Part shown: positions 23,701 through 34,816 of the stretch, in pieces
Position numbering within the stretch: the stretch's first letter is position 1
How the letters are laid out: every line of letters starts with the position of its first letter
NCBI GenBank assembly: GCA_037976565.1
Contig: CP137671.1
Span: forward strand, 19,039,910-19,103,909
DNA length: 64,000 nt
Direction: 5' to 3'
Origin: Mesocentrotus franciscanus
Lineage: Eukaryota > Echinodermata > Echinoidea > Camarodonta > Strongylocentrotidae
Made by a program: the position numbers and the translations under genes
Notes under the pieces: generated by a model
Seen by the model: the letters and a program-made list of their open reading frames with translations, nothing else
Databases searched by the model: none
What the model was told of the DNA's origin: nothing

Positions 23701-26700
23701 TAGGGTTTGCCTTAGGACCTGCCATTGGTCAGTCACTTTCTGGAATAATCTGTGCTAACCTTGGATGGCCCGCTAGCTTCTACTTTTTCGGTAAGAGACA
23801 GTGATAAATTAATTTGAATTATATAATGAACCATATATTTTTTAATCGGTGTAAAGCACTTAGAAACTGTTTGCGTTAAGCACTATTATGTAATGATTAA
23901 ACCATAAAGTTCTGCGACGTTGCATACCGATAAATCAAAAAGGAAACAGGAAGAAAAAAACACAATACATCTCTAGTAAATTGACTAACCTTCGGTCTTA
24001 GACCTTTATCAAATTGTAATTATCTTTAAGTCACCAAGGAAATGCTGATAAGCTACATCAGAATATATGTGTATATATTGTTCTTAACTTCTTAATAATA
24101 TCTAAAGTTTGTCGTTCTGGTTTTTCATTACTATCGTTAGTTCACCATGCCTACTTTATTAGAATTTGTGTTCCTGGGGAAGAAAAACATAAAATTGGAA
24201 GTTTGTTCGAATTTTCTTCGATCGACAGATAGACTTTGTTAGAGACATTTCAACTACGCTTAATGGATTGTCAAAGGGAAATCCAACCTTGATAGCAAAT
24301 TACTTTAGAGGAAAGGAGAAACAAATCAGATAAGCCGACTGGTCAAGTTTTGAATGAAATCGAACAAAAAAATTAGATAGTTATGATTTTTTAAAAGTTG
24401 TCCTCACTATAGGAATGGGTTTTTCAAATTGGCTGAATCGGTAATATCTCTGTGATGTAGTGGCGAACAACCTTCCCAAGTGTTCCAACACACAAAATTA
24501 CTATTAAGAAAATAATAATTTATGACTCAGGAGGTTTTTGTCTCTTTAGACGACCTATAATGATTATTATATCCATAATAAATTTTGAGAAGGGATCCGA
24601 GAGAAAAGGTACTTGAGAGACAAACAGAAATTAACAATATTTTTGTACACTACAAACGGAGTGTTGTCCTTATCTACGTTAAAATCCACGGACTAAATTA
24701 CCAATTTGAAATTTGCACTTATTTAGTGATGTCATATTTCAAACATTCATAATTCTCATATTATTCCTCTGATTTATTTAAAACTTTCACCATTCTGTTT
24801 ATCTTATATTTCTGCTTTCATACCAATGAACCTATTACAAGGGTTGGATTGCCTTTTAAAATGATGCAAATACATTGGGAATGAACATGAAAATTATTAT
24901 TGCGTATTCTGAGACCTAGTATTCTATTTTTCCAACTATGTTAACGTCCTAACTTCAATGACTAACAAAGCCAAGGTAAATTTGACGAAAAGAATAAAGT
25001 ACTGTAACTTAAGTGCAATTTTATTAAACACTTGCACGAGAATATTTTGTATTCTTTGTTTTCGGTGTTTGTAGCCTCCGAAATGAGGTGAAATGGAAAA
25101 AGGAAAGGGAAGGAATGAATTGGTAAGATCGACAAAATTGTGAGTACATCAAAAGAGTTGCAGAATGAAGAGTGTAGCTCTGAAAGAAAATTTATGTATT
25201 CTATCATGAAAAGGAGTATATCTGACTCTAAGGCTACCACATGGTGATTCCGAAGCTTCCAATCATGAAAACCTAAAAATTGTTTGCAGTTGTCACACAT
25301 CAATCTTTTTTATCAATAATTTTTTCATAAATTTTACTCAAAGTAATGCCAGGTTTTTCTTTCTTTCCTTGTTTTTATTTGCAAAGGCGGTCTTAATATC
25401 ACATGGGCCTTTTGCTGGGCAGTAACGTCGAGTGAGGATCCTAGTCAACATCCATTCATTACGAGGAAAGAACGGGTCTATATCGAGACAACGAGATCCA
25501 AAAGATCGGTATGATAGTATATTCAAAATATATGACACGTAACAGCTAATGGTTGTGGACCACACTTTCATGCCACATGTTTGTGTAGTCCCATATAAAA
25601 AAAAATATGCGTACAGTGCATGTGACTGTTACCCAGACTGTGCCATTTAAAAAAAAATCATTTTGATGCTTCCCTAACTTCTCAATATACAACAACGATT
25701 ATCTACTACATGATCAACCTTTTCCAATGATTTCCACACCTGAGTTTCTTCTTTACAAGTAATGCAATCGCATGACAAGAAGTAAACGTTATCTGTACAC
25801 CTAAGTCACACCAAAAATCGTCAATTTTCTCTTATACCGGTGTTTTGCCGGTAGTTGCATATAGGCAAACACGTCTGCCGCCTGCCGAGGTTTCACCGAT
25901 TTTTGCAGTTTAAATGCAAACTTCAGTAATTTTTGCTCATGTTACTCCCCCCCTCCCGGTGGAGGGGGGGGGGTACTCGCCTTTTACGGTATACGGGTAT
26001 GTGCCTCTCTAACGGTTCACTTTGTTGAGAAAAAAATTCTGTGCTGCAAAATACATTTAAGTGCTCCCCCCCTTTCAAATCTGGGGGTAGTGAGCAACAA
26101 CAACAAAATTTGGGCACCCAAAAAAAAAAATTTCCTCCGGGAAGGGTAATTTTTTTCCACCGCCACCGCCACCCCTTGGGCGCCAGGGGAGGGGCCCATC
26201 TCCTTTTTTTTTTTTTTTTAAAGGGTGTTTTTGCCTGGTTTTTTGCTAGGGAGGGCCCGGGCCCCTGGATCCGCCACTGACTGCTCAGTCTGCTTTTTAG
26301 TGGATTTTTCCCACAAGTTCTTTTCCAATTTGCTACATTATTGTTACAAACTGATGGGTTTTAAATTTAAAAAAAAGCTAAAGAGGCTGAAGTACACTGG
26401 GAAGTACAAGAAAGCGTGCAACGTTTAAAAGAAATTAGAGGAAAAACAAACAGCTGAAATTGAGAAAGCTGTTACTAAGTAAATTAAGTGATTAAGGTAT
26501 GTCAAAGTGTAAAATCATTCATGCAAATGGAATACGGCAAAACCTTAAACATGGGTTGCGTTTGGAATGGTCCCTTATAATATGGGTACCATTTACTGCC
26601 AAATTGACCTTTAAAGATGGGTATGGGTTTAGACGCTTCAGCCGCACACTCCCGTCCGAATCAAATCTGAGAGGACAAAAAATACCCCTAAACGCGTACA

Positions 26701-29700
26701 GCAGGGTTTTGGAATGAAAATATGAAAGAAAAAAACATCATCATCCTCACCATCACCATCACCATATCATCATCTTCACCATCGGCATCACCATCATCAC
26801 TGTTGACATTTTTCCTTCATTTCTTGAATTTTCTTCCCATATTCTAGGTTACGCGCAAGGTGCCTATCCGGTCCATCTTACTCTCGTTACCGTTCATCGC
26901 CTACAGCGTAGTCCTGTTCAGCGTTACTGGTTTTGTTTACTTCAACTTAGCATGCAATCTCCCTATCTATTTCAAACACGTATTGGGGCTTGAGATTTTG
27001 TCCGTAAGTTCCATGTTTTCTGTCATTGATTTCAGGGCTGTCACCAGACTTTTTCAATGGGAAGGGGGTGTCAGGCGAAACTAAAATATCTGACAGTTCT
27101 TCCATATATAATTTTGTTTTAAAAATAATAATATAGTGTAAGGAGCCTATCAATAACGGTAGAGAATGCACATGATTAGGCTCCAAAATCACCAATTTTG
27201 CGGAAAGAATTGTTTTCTTCTTCCTCTTACGCCACACTTTGAATTGTGGGAGGGGGGCGTTCCCCTCCCTCAGTGTGGAGCTTTTATATTTTTCAAGGTG
27301 AAATTGTGTGGTCTGATGCATACTTTATAGAGTATTTTAAAATATAGCTAATGGCAATATGGAGAGAGAAATCATACAGAGAGATAAAGAAAATTATTAA
27401 CATGGAATACCTGATTGTTCGCCCACGAACGTGGGCCGCTAGTTGGGCTAGGCGTAGAGTGAGGTGCTGAGGGCCCCACGCGCACACTCTCTGAGACAAA
27501 GCCACAGGCAATTTTTCGTTCAACTTTAAGTTGTTACATAATCACAAGTCATTTTTCACTCTCAAAACTCACTTTATATTTTTATAATCCCTCTCATTCT
27601 ATTCTACTGTATGAAGTAATATTAGGCCTTCTTTAAAAACAAAGCATAGAACCGTGAAATCTTTGCTGTTCTCGATTAAATGAATTGTCAACTGATTACT
27701 GATGACGTACTCGAGCTCGCTGCTGGTTCGTCCAATCCATACCCGGGGCCGGGGCCGGGGCAGGCTCGGGCCGACCGGCTAGCTGCATACGGATATAATG
27801 GGTACGCTGCGAGGATACGTACATCAGGCTAGCTATAGCTATATAGGCGCCGATCTTACACACGCACGCGCGAGAAGTGAGATCGAGTCTTTCGTCTTCG
27901 ATAAAAGGGGATAAAAGGCGGGAAAACTTTCTAAATTCTTGATTTTGGTCGCACAATTCATTCAAATTTATCTGTTTTTATTATTATTTGGTTATTTAAG
28001 ATTTGTGCGTAAGGAATTTCATTGTTAGCGTGAGAGCGTGAGTCTTACGCTCAATGCGTGAGTGTTGGCAGCCCTGGAATACTATAGTAAATGCATGAAT
28101 ACCTACCTTCCATAACACAGGCCATGTACTTACATTTCTACAGGTCGGCTTTCTAACATCCATTCCATATCTATGTCAGTGGATAGCCTCACTGCTTGCG
28201 TCATCCATAGCAGACGCACTGATTGGTCGACATATCCTAAGTAGAACATCGGTGCGGAAACTTACAATTTGTTCAGGTAAAGTAGATTTTCTCCCCTCCT
28301 CTATCTCTCTCTCTCTCTGCCATAGACACGCACACACCCACACTCAGACATTCTGTGAAAGTTCCTCGGATTTTTAGAAAATACACAAAAATACAAGAAA
28401 TTATATACATGTGTGTGTTTGTGTACGTATGCGTATCTCTTTCCCCATGCACACTTTCACACTCTCTGGATCTCTGTCTCATCTCTCTCTCTCTCCCTCT
28501 CTCTCTCCCTCTCTCTCTCTCTCGTTCGCACTCTCTCTTCAATTTTCAAACCCAGTCACGTCAGTTAAGTAGGCCTACACTCTTTCGTATTTTCAAAGAG
28601 TTAAAACAATCTTTATTCAGCATTTTTCACCAATAACTTTCCCATTGTCTTCTTCGTTTTACAGGAGCATTGATAATGGCCGCATGTTTTTGACGATCTC
28701 TTTCGTCGTGCAAAGGAACACGTCTTTCATTGTTATACTTATGAGTGTGATGTATGGAGCAATGGGCCTGGTATTTTCAGCTGCCTTCGTCAACGCTCTG
28801 GACATCGCGCCCAGCTACTCCGGCACGATAGGCGGCATCGGCAACGCCATTGGTGTCACATCGGGGTTCATTGCCCCTCTCGTGACGGCAGTGTTCACTG
28901 AAGATCAGGTGCGACCCGGTTGTAACCATTTTATTTTAAGATCCGTTGCACACGATCATAATGGCGGAGTCTTGTGTAGCGCTCATGTCTGACGCATTGC
29001 CACTCCTGGCGCTCCATTGTTACAATCCCTGGACCTAGCTTTAGCACAGCTAGTCACAATAGCGCTCGAGCATTTTAAGGAATTAATTCCTGCTAGGTAT
29101 ACCAAATTACCTCACCTGGGTGGAATGTGGCAAAATAATGTAGATTGATGTCTACGCTAGGTCCTGGGATAATAGTTCAGCGATAAGATGGTTTTCAGTA
29201 CCATGATTACCATGATGGTTCTTAATATGGTGGATGGTAATTTGGACAAAGAAGTGAAGAACCATGGTAACCATGGTACTGAGAACCATGTTCACCATGG
29301 TGCGAGATTCGTCGACGATGTCGTATTCGAATTTAGTCGAAAGACAAAATTTGAAGAAACAATCGGTAGCTATAGGCCTACTTGGTAAATCATAGATGAC
29401 GTCGGTGATCATAGTGCAGTTAAAAAATGAATGATGAACGAAATCCAAGAGTCGGCGATGGTGAAACTCGGTATAGAGTTCGACGTCGACGGTGATCGAA
29501 GACAGAATAAAGTCGATAAAGTCATCATTAGTCGGAGTCAGGATCAGACCTGCAAACGACGAAACATGGTAGTACCGTACGTGGTAAGAGACGAGTACCA
29601 CGGGTCCCATAGAGTACAATGGTTATACCATGGTTTTACCATGGTTACCATGGGTTTTTTTTATAAGGGTAGTTGTACCACAACTAGCTCTACGATGCGT

Positions 29701-30956
29701 CATTTCGAGTTGCTCTGTATACCTAGCTGCGCCAGTGAAGCCCCCGAAAGTAAAAGCGCCAACAGCAGATATCCAGCTCAGTTTTGAGCTGCTCGTGTTT
29801 CCCTTGCTTTTCCATACTTGCAAGTCAAAGACCGCGCCAGTCGTCGACGCTATTCTCCATCAGAGAAATACCGCCTCGTGTGCAACGCGATTTAGACCTG
29901 TTGCACACAAAGCGTCGTTTTCAGTATTACGTTATAATTACTATATTATGGGCCTACCCAAATCAAGCTCATGGAGGCATGCGCCAGTACGTCAACACTA
30001 TAATGACACGTCAAATACCGTGCAGGTCGCTGACGCAGTCCGACGTCAACAAAGACGCCTCATGCACGATGCGGTCTATCAGAATCAAATATATATTTTT
30101 TAGCGGTACAGGACCAAATCTCAATGTTCATGAAGCGTCATGCGTGACGTAGGACGACGTCAGTGACTGGTTCGGCCTTTGACCCTCCATGTGAAAATAA
30201 CATGGCACTAAAGGTGAATGAAATCATGAACAGTGTAAAGAATAATTTTAATAACTGGTGTATGCGCTGATTGTTTTTATACATGCTAGAATGGTGAAGG
30301 TTTAACGCAATCAATATGATGCTTCGTGCGCAACTGTTATTTAATTGCATGGATTGAATATACAAAAATTACCATAATACAAAGGAAAATTCGATCGCAT
30401 TAAACAAAAAATGTACATGTATTACGATTTCTTTCAAATCCCCTGAATATTTCTAGATAATAAGGCATTATTCCAGGAGAGAGGAAAGATGCTTTCACAA
30501 AAAAAAAAAAAGTTTGGGAGGGAATTGAATGACGCAAAATAATGCATATAGATGTTTAAATTGCTGTCTTATATAACTTCCATTCTCTCTCTCTCTCTCT
30601 CTGTATCTGCCTCTGTCCATATGTCCTTAATTGTCTCTTTCTCTGTGTCTATCTCTCTCTCTCTCTCTCTATGTCTCTGTCCCTGTCTATATCTCTGATT
30701 CTTTCTCTGTATATATGTCTCCCCCTCTCTCTCTCTCTCTCTCCTGTTCTTTCAGGCCGATCCTGCGGGATGGAGGATTGTATTTATCATCACGGCCGCA
30801 ATCACTCTCATCGGTGCCCTCGTCTTTCTCGTTTTCGGCTCAGGCGATGTCCAACCCTGGGCCATCCCGATAGATGCTAATGTGCATAAAATGGACAAGA
30901 ACCAACCGATCATTATTACGGATCCTGAGGAAAATGCAGCAATGATGGGGAAATAA
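20710..30956 (+). CDS. SLC17-family anion transporter (sialin-like), 9 exons, 5' incomplete
   Basis: Major facilitator transporter of the SLC17 group (lysosomal sialate, vesicular glutamate or Na-phosphate type). Coding exons: 20710-20945, 21670-21918, 22872-22959, 23704-23790, 25387-25508, 26848-27003, 28144-28276, 28665-28908, 30756-30956. All have AG/GT borders and matching phases except exon 28665. Exon 1 here gives TM1 with MMRFNISVAMAMM, like the LRVNLSVAL signature of sialin. The second gives HTQGLLLAAFFIGYTLGNIPAGWLADKLGG in two neighbouring TM segments, the family's glycine-rich motif. Later ones give NPMVNNWSPVNERTR, LGWPASFYFFG, HPFITRKERVYIE, VNALDIAPSYSGTIGGIGNA and a final TM with GWRIVFIITAA. 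It is about 505 residues without the N-terminal tail, near full family length. The first exon (phase-1 donor) is not found. Exon 28665-28908 is one base short: after CATG five Ts instead of six give an in-frame TGA at 28,691. Substrate cannot be assigned. Confidence 0.85.
21285..21575 (+). mobile_element. SINE body and tail in an SLC17 intron
   Basis: The order GGGGAGAGTACTAATGTCC, TTTGGCAAGGCATTAATC, CCAGGGAGTGGAGATGGTGT, then AAAGCGCTTAGAGACAACG and AAAGCGCTATATAAACCAG with an ATT-repeat tail is that of a tRNA-derived SINE body. The tRNA head is lost or too diverged to see. Confidence 0.6.
26035..26280 (-). mobile_element. hAT-like element fragment (CAGTGGCGGATCCAG end)
   Basis: Read on the minus strand it starts CAGTGGCGGATCCAGGGG and continues with GGCAAAAACACCC, GGGCGCCAAGGGGTGG and a TTGGGTGCCCAAATT-type A-rich part. 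The same order is seen at 35,796-36,060. Only one terminus is evident. It lies in the intron before SLC17 exon 26848. Confidence 0.55.
26735..26800. repeat. CAT/CAC trinucleotide-rich microsatellite
   Basis: ATCATC and CACCATCAC trinucleotide repeats about 60 bases long, ending roughly 50 bases before the acceptor of the SLC17 exon at 26,848. Confidence 0.75.
28286..28532. repeat. CT-rich microsatellite region
   Basis: Two (CT)n blocks (about 28,300-28,318 and 28,470-28,532) flank a CA/TG-rich segment in the intron after SLC17 exon 28144-28276. Confidence 0.7.
28691..28693 (+). other. Premature TGA from a 1-base shortfall in a T run (SLC17 exon)
   Basis: The incoming phase from exon 28144-28276 is 1, and the next exon at 30,756 needs phase 0. 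Exon 28665-28908 is 244 bases where 245 are required. Downstream of the T run the frame codes the conserved NALDIAPSYSG region. A sixth T at 28,687-28,691 would reconcile both sides. It could be a sequencing or assembly indel, a polymorphism or a real null allele. Confidence 0.7.
29157..29665. repeat. Region of ACCATGGT palindromes and inverted repeats
   Basis: ACCATGGT-type octamers recur at about 29,200-29,305 and again at 29,625-29,660 (ACCATGGTTTTACCATGG), so the two ends form inverted repeats around an approximately 300-base middle. Overlapping open frames on both strands have no recognisable protein. It is probably a small non-autonomous element in the last SLC17 intron. Confidence 0.45.
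29666..30580. other. Intronic sequence, no recognised feature
   Basis: The last SLC17 intron. Two overlapping open frames of about 120-155 codons occur near 29,630-30,150, but they lack family motifs and exon-like context, so I do not call them genes. Confidence 0.3.
30583..30755 (+). promoter_or_regulatory. CT microsatellite serving as polypyrimidine tract of the last SLC17 exon
   Basis: (CT)n and TCTCTGT repeats run almost continuously up to CTTTCAG, which is the acceptor of exon 30,756. The microsatellite therefore doubles as the pyrimidine tract of that 3' splice site. Confidence 0.6.
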
Positions 30957-31627
30957 TAAAGCCAAATTGTGCTTAACGAAAATACCTTGAACGGCTACAG
31001 TTCAAGAAACCGAAAGCCCACGAGACCGACCGTGCTGGTCCCGCAGGCCTCCACTTACAACGTTTCAGAAAGTTCACTAGATCGACGGCCCACGGTACCG
31101 ACAGCTAACTATACCAACAGTGTCGGTCTCATGGGCATTCCAGCCTTATTTAAGAGGGTTGACAATTAGACCTAGAACGCAATATGTATGTGACCTCGTT
31201 GACCTTTTAGAATCATTAAACAAAAATTGTATGTAATTCTTTGCTTCGTCGGTCTCATGGGATGTCAGGTACCTTGAACAACTCTTTAGCTATATACCTC
31301 CCCATCCTACTGAATGTGGTGTAGCATACATCGCAGGATTTCTCGAGACTCGTGCCACATTTTCAGCCGATCTCTCACTAGTTTTCCTATTTTTCATTAG
31401 TGGTGCGGGAACAAACGCTATCTATGGAACAAGTCAACTTTTGATGGTGGAACTGCATTTCGTGAAGAGCTGGCTTGAAGTCATTATTTTGTTTATCACT
31501 ATGATCGGTTCTTTGGCTTAGCTAATTACAGACTTATATAGAAACTTATATTACATGATGATAATTTGTTCAAATATCAGGTATTATTCAAAAAAATATA
31601 TTTATTACAGTTACATTTAAATAGTTC

Positions 31628-32115
31628 TTAAAGGTACTATGTCTCATTTGCAGGCCAACAAAAAATGAAAAGGTTTAATTCCAACGGTGTTTGAAAGATA
31701 ATACTCATTAAGAACTTCCCTCAAAACAAAGGGCTTGAAAACGTCCTTTCATTAAATAGTCTGATTTTCAGACCCTTGTACCGAATGTCGTACGTTTTGT
31801 GCTGCGCAAAGATTCAATCAGTTTAATTTTGGCCATTACAAGAAGTGGGTTATTGATGTAGACACATGCTCATGTACCCTTTACACTGAGCTCATTTTAT
31901 GTATGAGATTACCAAAGAAAAAAAGAAGTCAGTCAGTCACTCATATAGTGTCTGACAGTGAAGTCTAGAAAGTAGACGGGTTTACTTGCATAATTTGAAT
32001 ATTAGGATACTGCTAACGTTTAAATTTCACAGATAGGACATACGTGACATATAATTCCTGCAAAGTTCTACAGGATTTGATGATGGCTGCAAAAGGGATA
32101 CACTATACCTTTAAC
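31628..32115 (-). mobile_element. TTAAAGGTACTATGTCCC MITE, copy 2
   Basis: Starts TTAAAGGTACTATGTCTCAT and ends with the complement (GGATACACTATACCTTTAA). The body contains CTCATATAGTGTCTGACAGT, shared with the copies at 50,087 and (inverted) 33,390. It is about 490 bases, lacks any open frame and lies downstream of the SLC17 stop. Confidence 0.75.
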
Positions 32116-32789
32116 ATTCAGTGTCAGTTATGTTTAAATCTGTGAGTTTGGGTTTGCCGTTACCATGGTTACTAACAGAACTAAAAGTGTTTCGTTAATT
32201 TGACAAGTGAACCAGGACACTTTGCATTTCGACTGATCTCATTGGCGATCCTGCATGAAATCCTACGTGGAGTGGATCCACACTAAACAAGCCCTGCTTC
32301 TTAGTGGACCTCTCCATTTCCTCAATTTTAATATAAAAAAATATAATAGATAAAAATAAAAAAAATAAAAAAAATAAAACTTAAAGAATCATATTTACTT
32401 TCCATGTTAACTCTGTATTTTTTTAATAATCCAAATTATGAATAATGTTTTAGTCATTGATTTGTAATTTCGTCACGCTTGATTTGATTCTTTTGCATTG
32501 CTTACTGTATATTTATTTGTATATTCATGTTGTATACTATACAATTATTGTTTACTGCATATTGAATTGTATTGTGTTTGCAATGATGCTAGAAAAAATG
32601 GATACTAAACTGAAACTGAAACTGAATCTCTCGATCATTGACTATTATTATAATTATTATGCCCAACGTGGTGTTTGGTATTTTACATCAAATGACTTAT
32701 GGCGTAATATCCTGATAACGTGTGTATGTGTGTGTATACACCATTGGGTTTCATCACATGTATCAATCAGATATGATTATTGAAAGTAG

Positions 32790-33010
32790 TAGGCCTATAA
32801 AAGTATAGTATTGATGGTGATGACGGTGGTATAGTAATTATAATACTGTTTGTTTAAACCCATGAATGCCTCATCAGCATCAACGCTGTTTCTTTCTGAG
32901 GGCGCCCTGCAATTACCCCAGCAGTTACCAGGTACCCATATACACCTGACCTGGATGGCTAGTACCCTTGAAACCTTGGACAAAAAGTCAAGTGAATGAA
33001 TCACTATGCT
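32790..33010 (-). mobile_element. SINE fragment, minus orientation
   Basis: On the minus strand the body reads GTATATGGGTACCTGGTAAC, TGCTGGGGTAATTGCAGGGC, GCCCTCAGAAAGAAACAGCG and then a tail with ATTATAATTACTATACC. This resembles the core of tRNA-derived SINEs. A (TAG)n tract follows at 33,009-33,040. Confidence 0.5.
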
Positions 33011-33389
33011 AATAGTAGTAGTAGTAGTAGTAGTAGTATAGTAGAAATATCGTAATAGTAGGAGGAGTGTATACGAAGATATATTTTTAAACTATTTTCT
33101 GCTAGATCTAGATATATATAAACAGTATGACAACATTTTATAAATACTCACCTTGTGACAGCTGTATAATGCAATAAATATAAAAATATATAATTTCTAA
33201 AGCATATCTGATATTCATATACTTTCTATTGAATATTAAACATGACATAAATATGCGTATCATACAAGCGTATGAACAATTTGCCGTTGGGTTTATTTCT
33301 TATCGTGATGGTGTGAAATTTTAAAAGAACATCCATTAGACTTTACAATATTGAATATCATGTAATGAAAAAAAGTTATAGGAAAGACC

Positions 33390-33892
33390 TTAAAGATACT
33401 ATGTCCCTTTTGCAGCCAACATCAAATTCTGTAGAACTTTGGAGGAATTATGAATATGTCATGTATGTCCTACATGTTGTATCTGTGAAATTTAAACGTT
33501 AGCAGTGTCCTAATATTCAAATTATACAAGGAAACCCGTTTACTTGCTAGACTTCACTGTCAGACACTATTGAGTGACTGACTGGCTTTTTCATCTTTGG
33601 TAATAACATACATAAAAATGAGCTGTAAAGGATACATGAGCATATTTGTCTACATCAATAACCCACTTCTTGTAATGACCAAAATTAAACTGATTGAATC
33701 TTTGCGCAGCATAAAACGTATGACCATTCGGTACAATGGTCTGAAAAATCAGACTATTACTGACTGGCTCTACATTTTCAAGCCCCCCCCCCCTTTTTTT
33801 TAGGGAAGTTCTAAATTAGTATTGTCTTTCAAATGCCGTTGGAATGTAACCTTTTCATTTTTTGGCCTGCAAATGGGACATAGTACCTTTAA
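33390..33892 (+). mobile_element. TTAAAGGTACTATGTCCC MITE, copy 3
   Basis: The ends TTAAAGATACTATGTCCCTT and GGGACATAGTACCTTTAAA are inverted repeats of about 22 bases. The length is 503 bases. The body shares CACTGTCAGACACTATTGAG, AATGAGCTGTAAAGG and CAATAACCCACTTCTTGTAA with the other copies. No transposase is encoded. Confidence 0.8.
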
Positions 33893-33929
33893 ACAATGCA
33901 GTACGTGTAATAGTGAGCAAGATCGAGTA

Positions 33930-34130
33930 TGTGATAGAGAGAGAGAGAGAGGGGGGGAGAAGGCACAGAGGGGCGCCTGAGGGCCAGGAGAGAAAAAGAG
34001 GCTCAAGGGAGCAAAAAAGACGGAGAAAGAGAGAAAAAGGGTGGGTGGAGGCGAGAGTCTGAGAGAGAAGACAATCATCACAGAGAGAAAGTGAGAGAGG
34101 GAGGGGCGGAGGTGGAAAGAGGTTTGGGGA
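33930..34130. repeat. GA-rich low-complexity tract
   Basis: GAGAGA runs with purine-rich surroundings. The 180-codon open frame on the opposite strand is dominated by S, L, F and P and is an artefact of the composition. Confidence 0.7.
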
Positions 34131-34509
34131 AAACAATTTGAAGATATATTATAAATCTCTATCCATGGAATATGACCGTGGAGGGGTCGAGAACGAGGGA
34201 GGGGAAGTCGCGGGTTAAAACGAATGGGAAAGTGAGAAAAAGAGACATGACCTGGCATAGTAAGTCTAGTGCCATTGCCTTCTCGATCCCGCCCCGCTCC
34301 TACCAACCATGACTTCACTAACACATATACGTACAAATTCAAAGAGAAACAGTTTCGGATTTAATATAAAATAATGAACAGTACGTTGGTCTAAACTTTA
34401 GGCCGGGAACATCTGGTGCAAATCAAATTTTGATCATCCAGGTTGCACCAACAAAAAGGGCAATATCCGGAGAGGTAAAAGGGGGCACCTACAATTTAAA
34501 GCAAGCGCG

Positions 34510-34816
34510 AAGCTAGGATTTAATTTTAGGGGGGCCGGGCGGTAGTGCAATGTCAGAGCATGCGAAGCGTGCGAATCACTTACAGAGCGCGCAAAGCGCG
34601 CTCCTGGGGGTGAGTGCAGCTAGGAGGGGTTCCCTCTCGCGCGAAGCGCGGAAGCTTTGACGTTTCATCAAATTATTAGAGAAAGATGACAATTCGTTGT
34701 ACCGTTCTCGCCTCTTAATCCTTGTCTGAATTCAGTTTCCCCCCTAGAGCTCCCTCGCGAAAGCTTTGACGTTTTATTAAATTCAGTATCAGAGAAAGAA
34801 GACGATTCGTTGTACC
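34510..34816. repeat. Repeat rich in GCGAAGCG motifs with internal duplication
   Basis: Contains GCATGCGAAGCGTGCG, GCGCGCAAAGCGCGC and CTCGCGCGAAGCGCGG. The stretch AATTCGTTGTACCGTTCTCG through CTGAATTCAGTTTCC is duplicated: it reappears after the composite element at 36,304, so the composite element interrupted this repeat. Confidence 0.5.

Noticed and set aside
29152..30103. Two frames of about 155 codons on opposite strands
   Set aside because: They lie in the last SLC17 intron within inverted-repeat sequence and show no recognisable domain.
33800..34342. 180-codon frame on the minus strand
   Set aside because: It crosses a GA-rich tract and part of a MITE. Composition explains the openness, and no family features are present.
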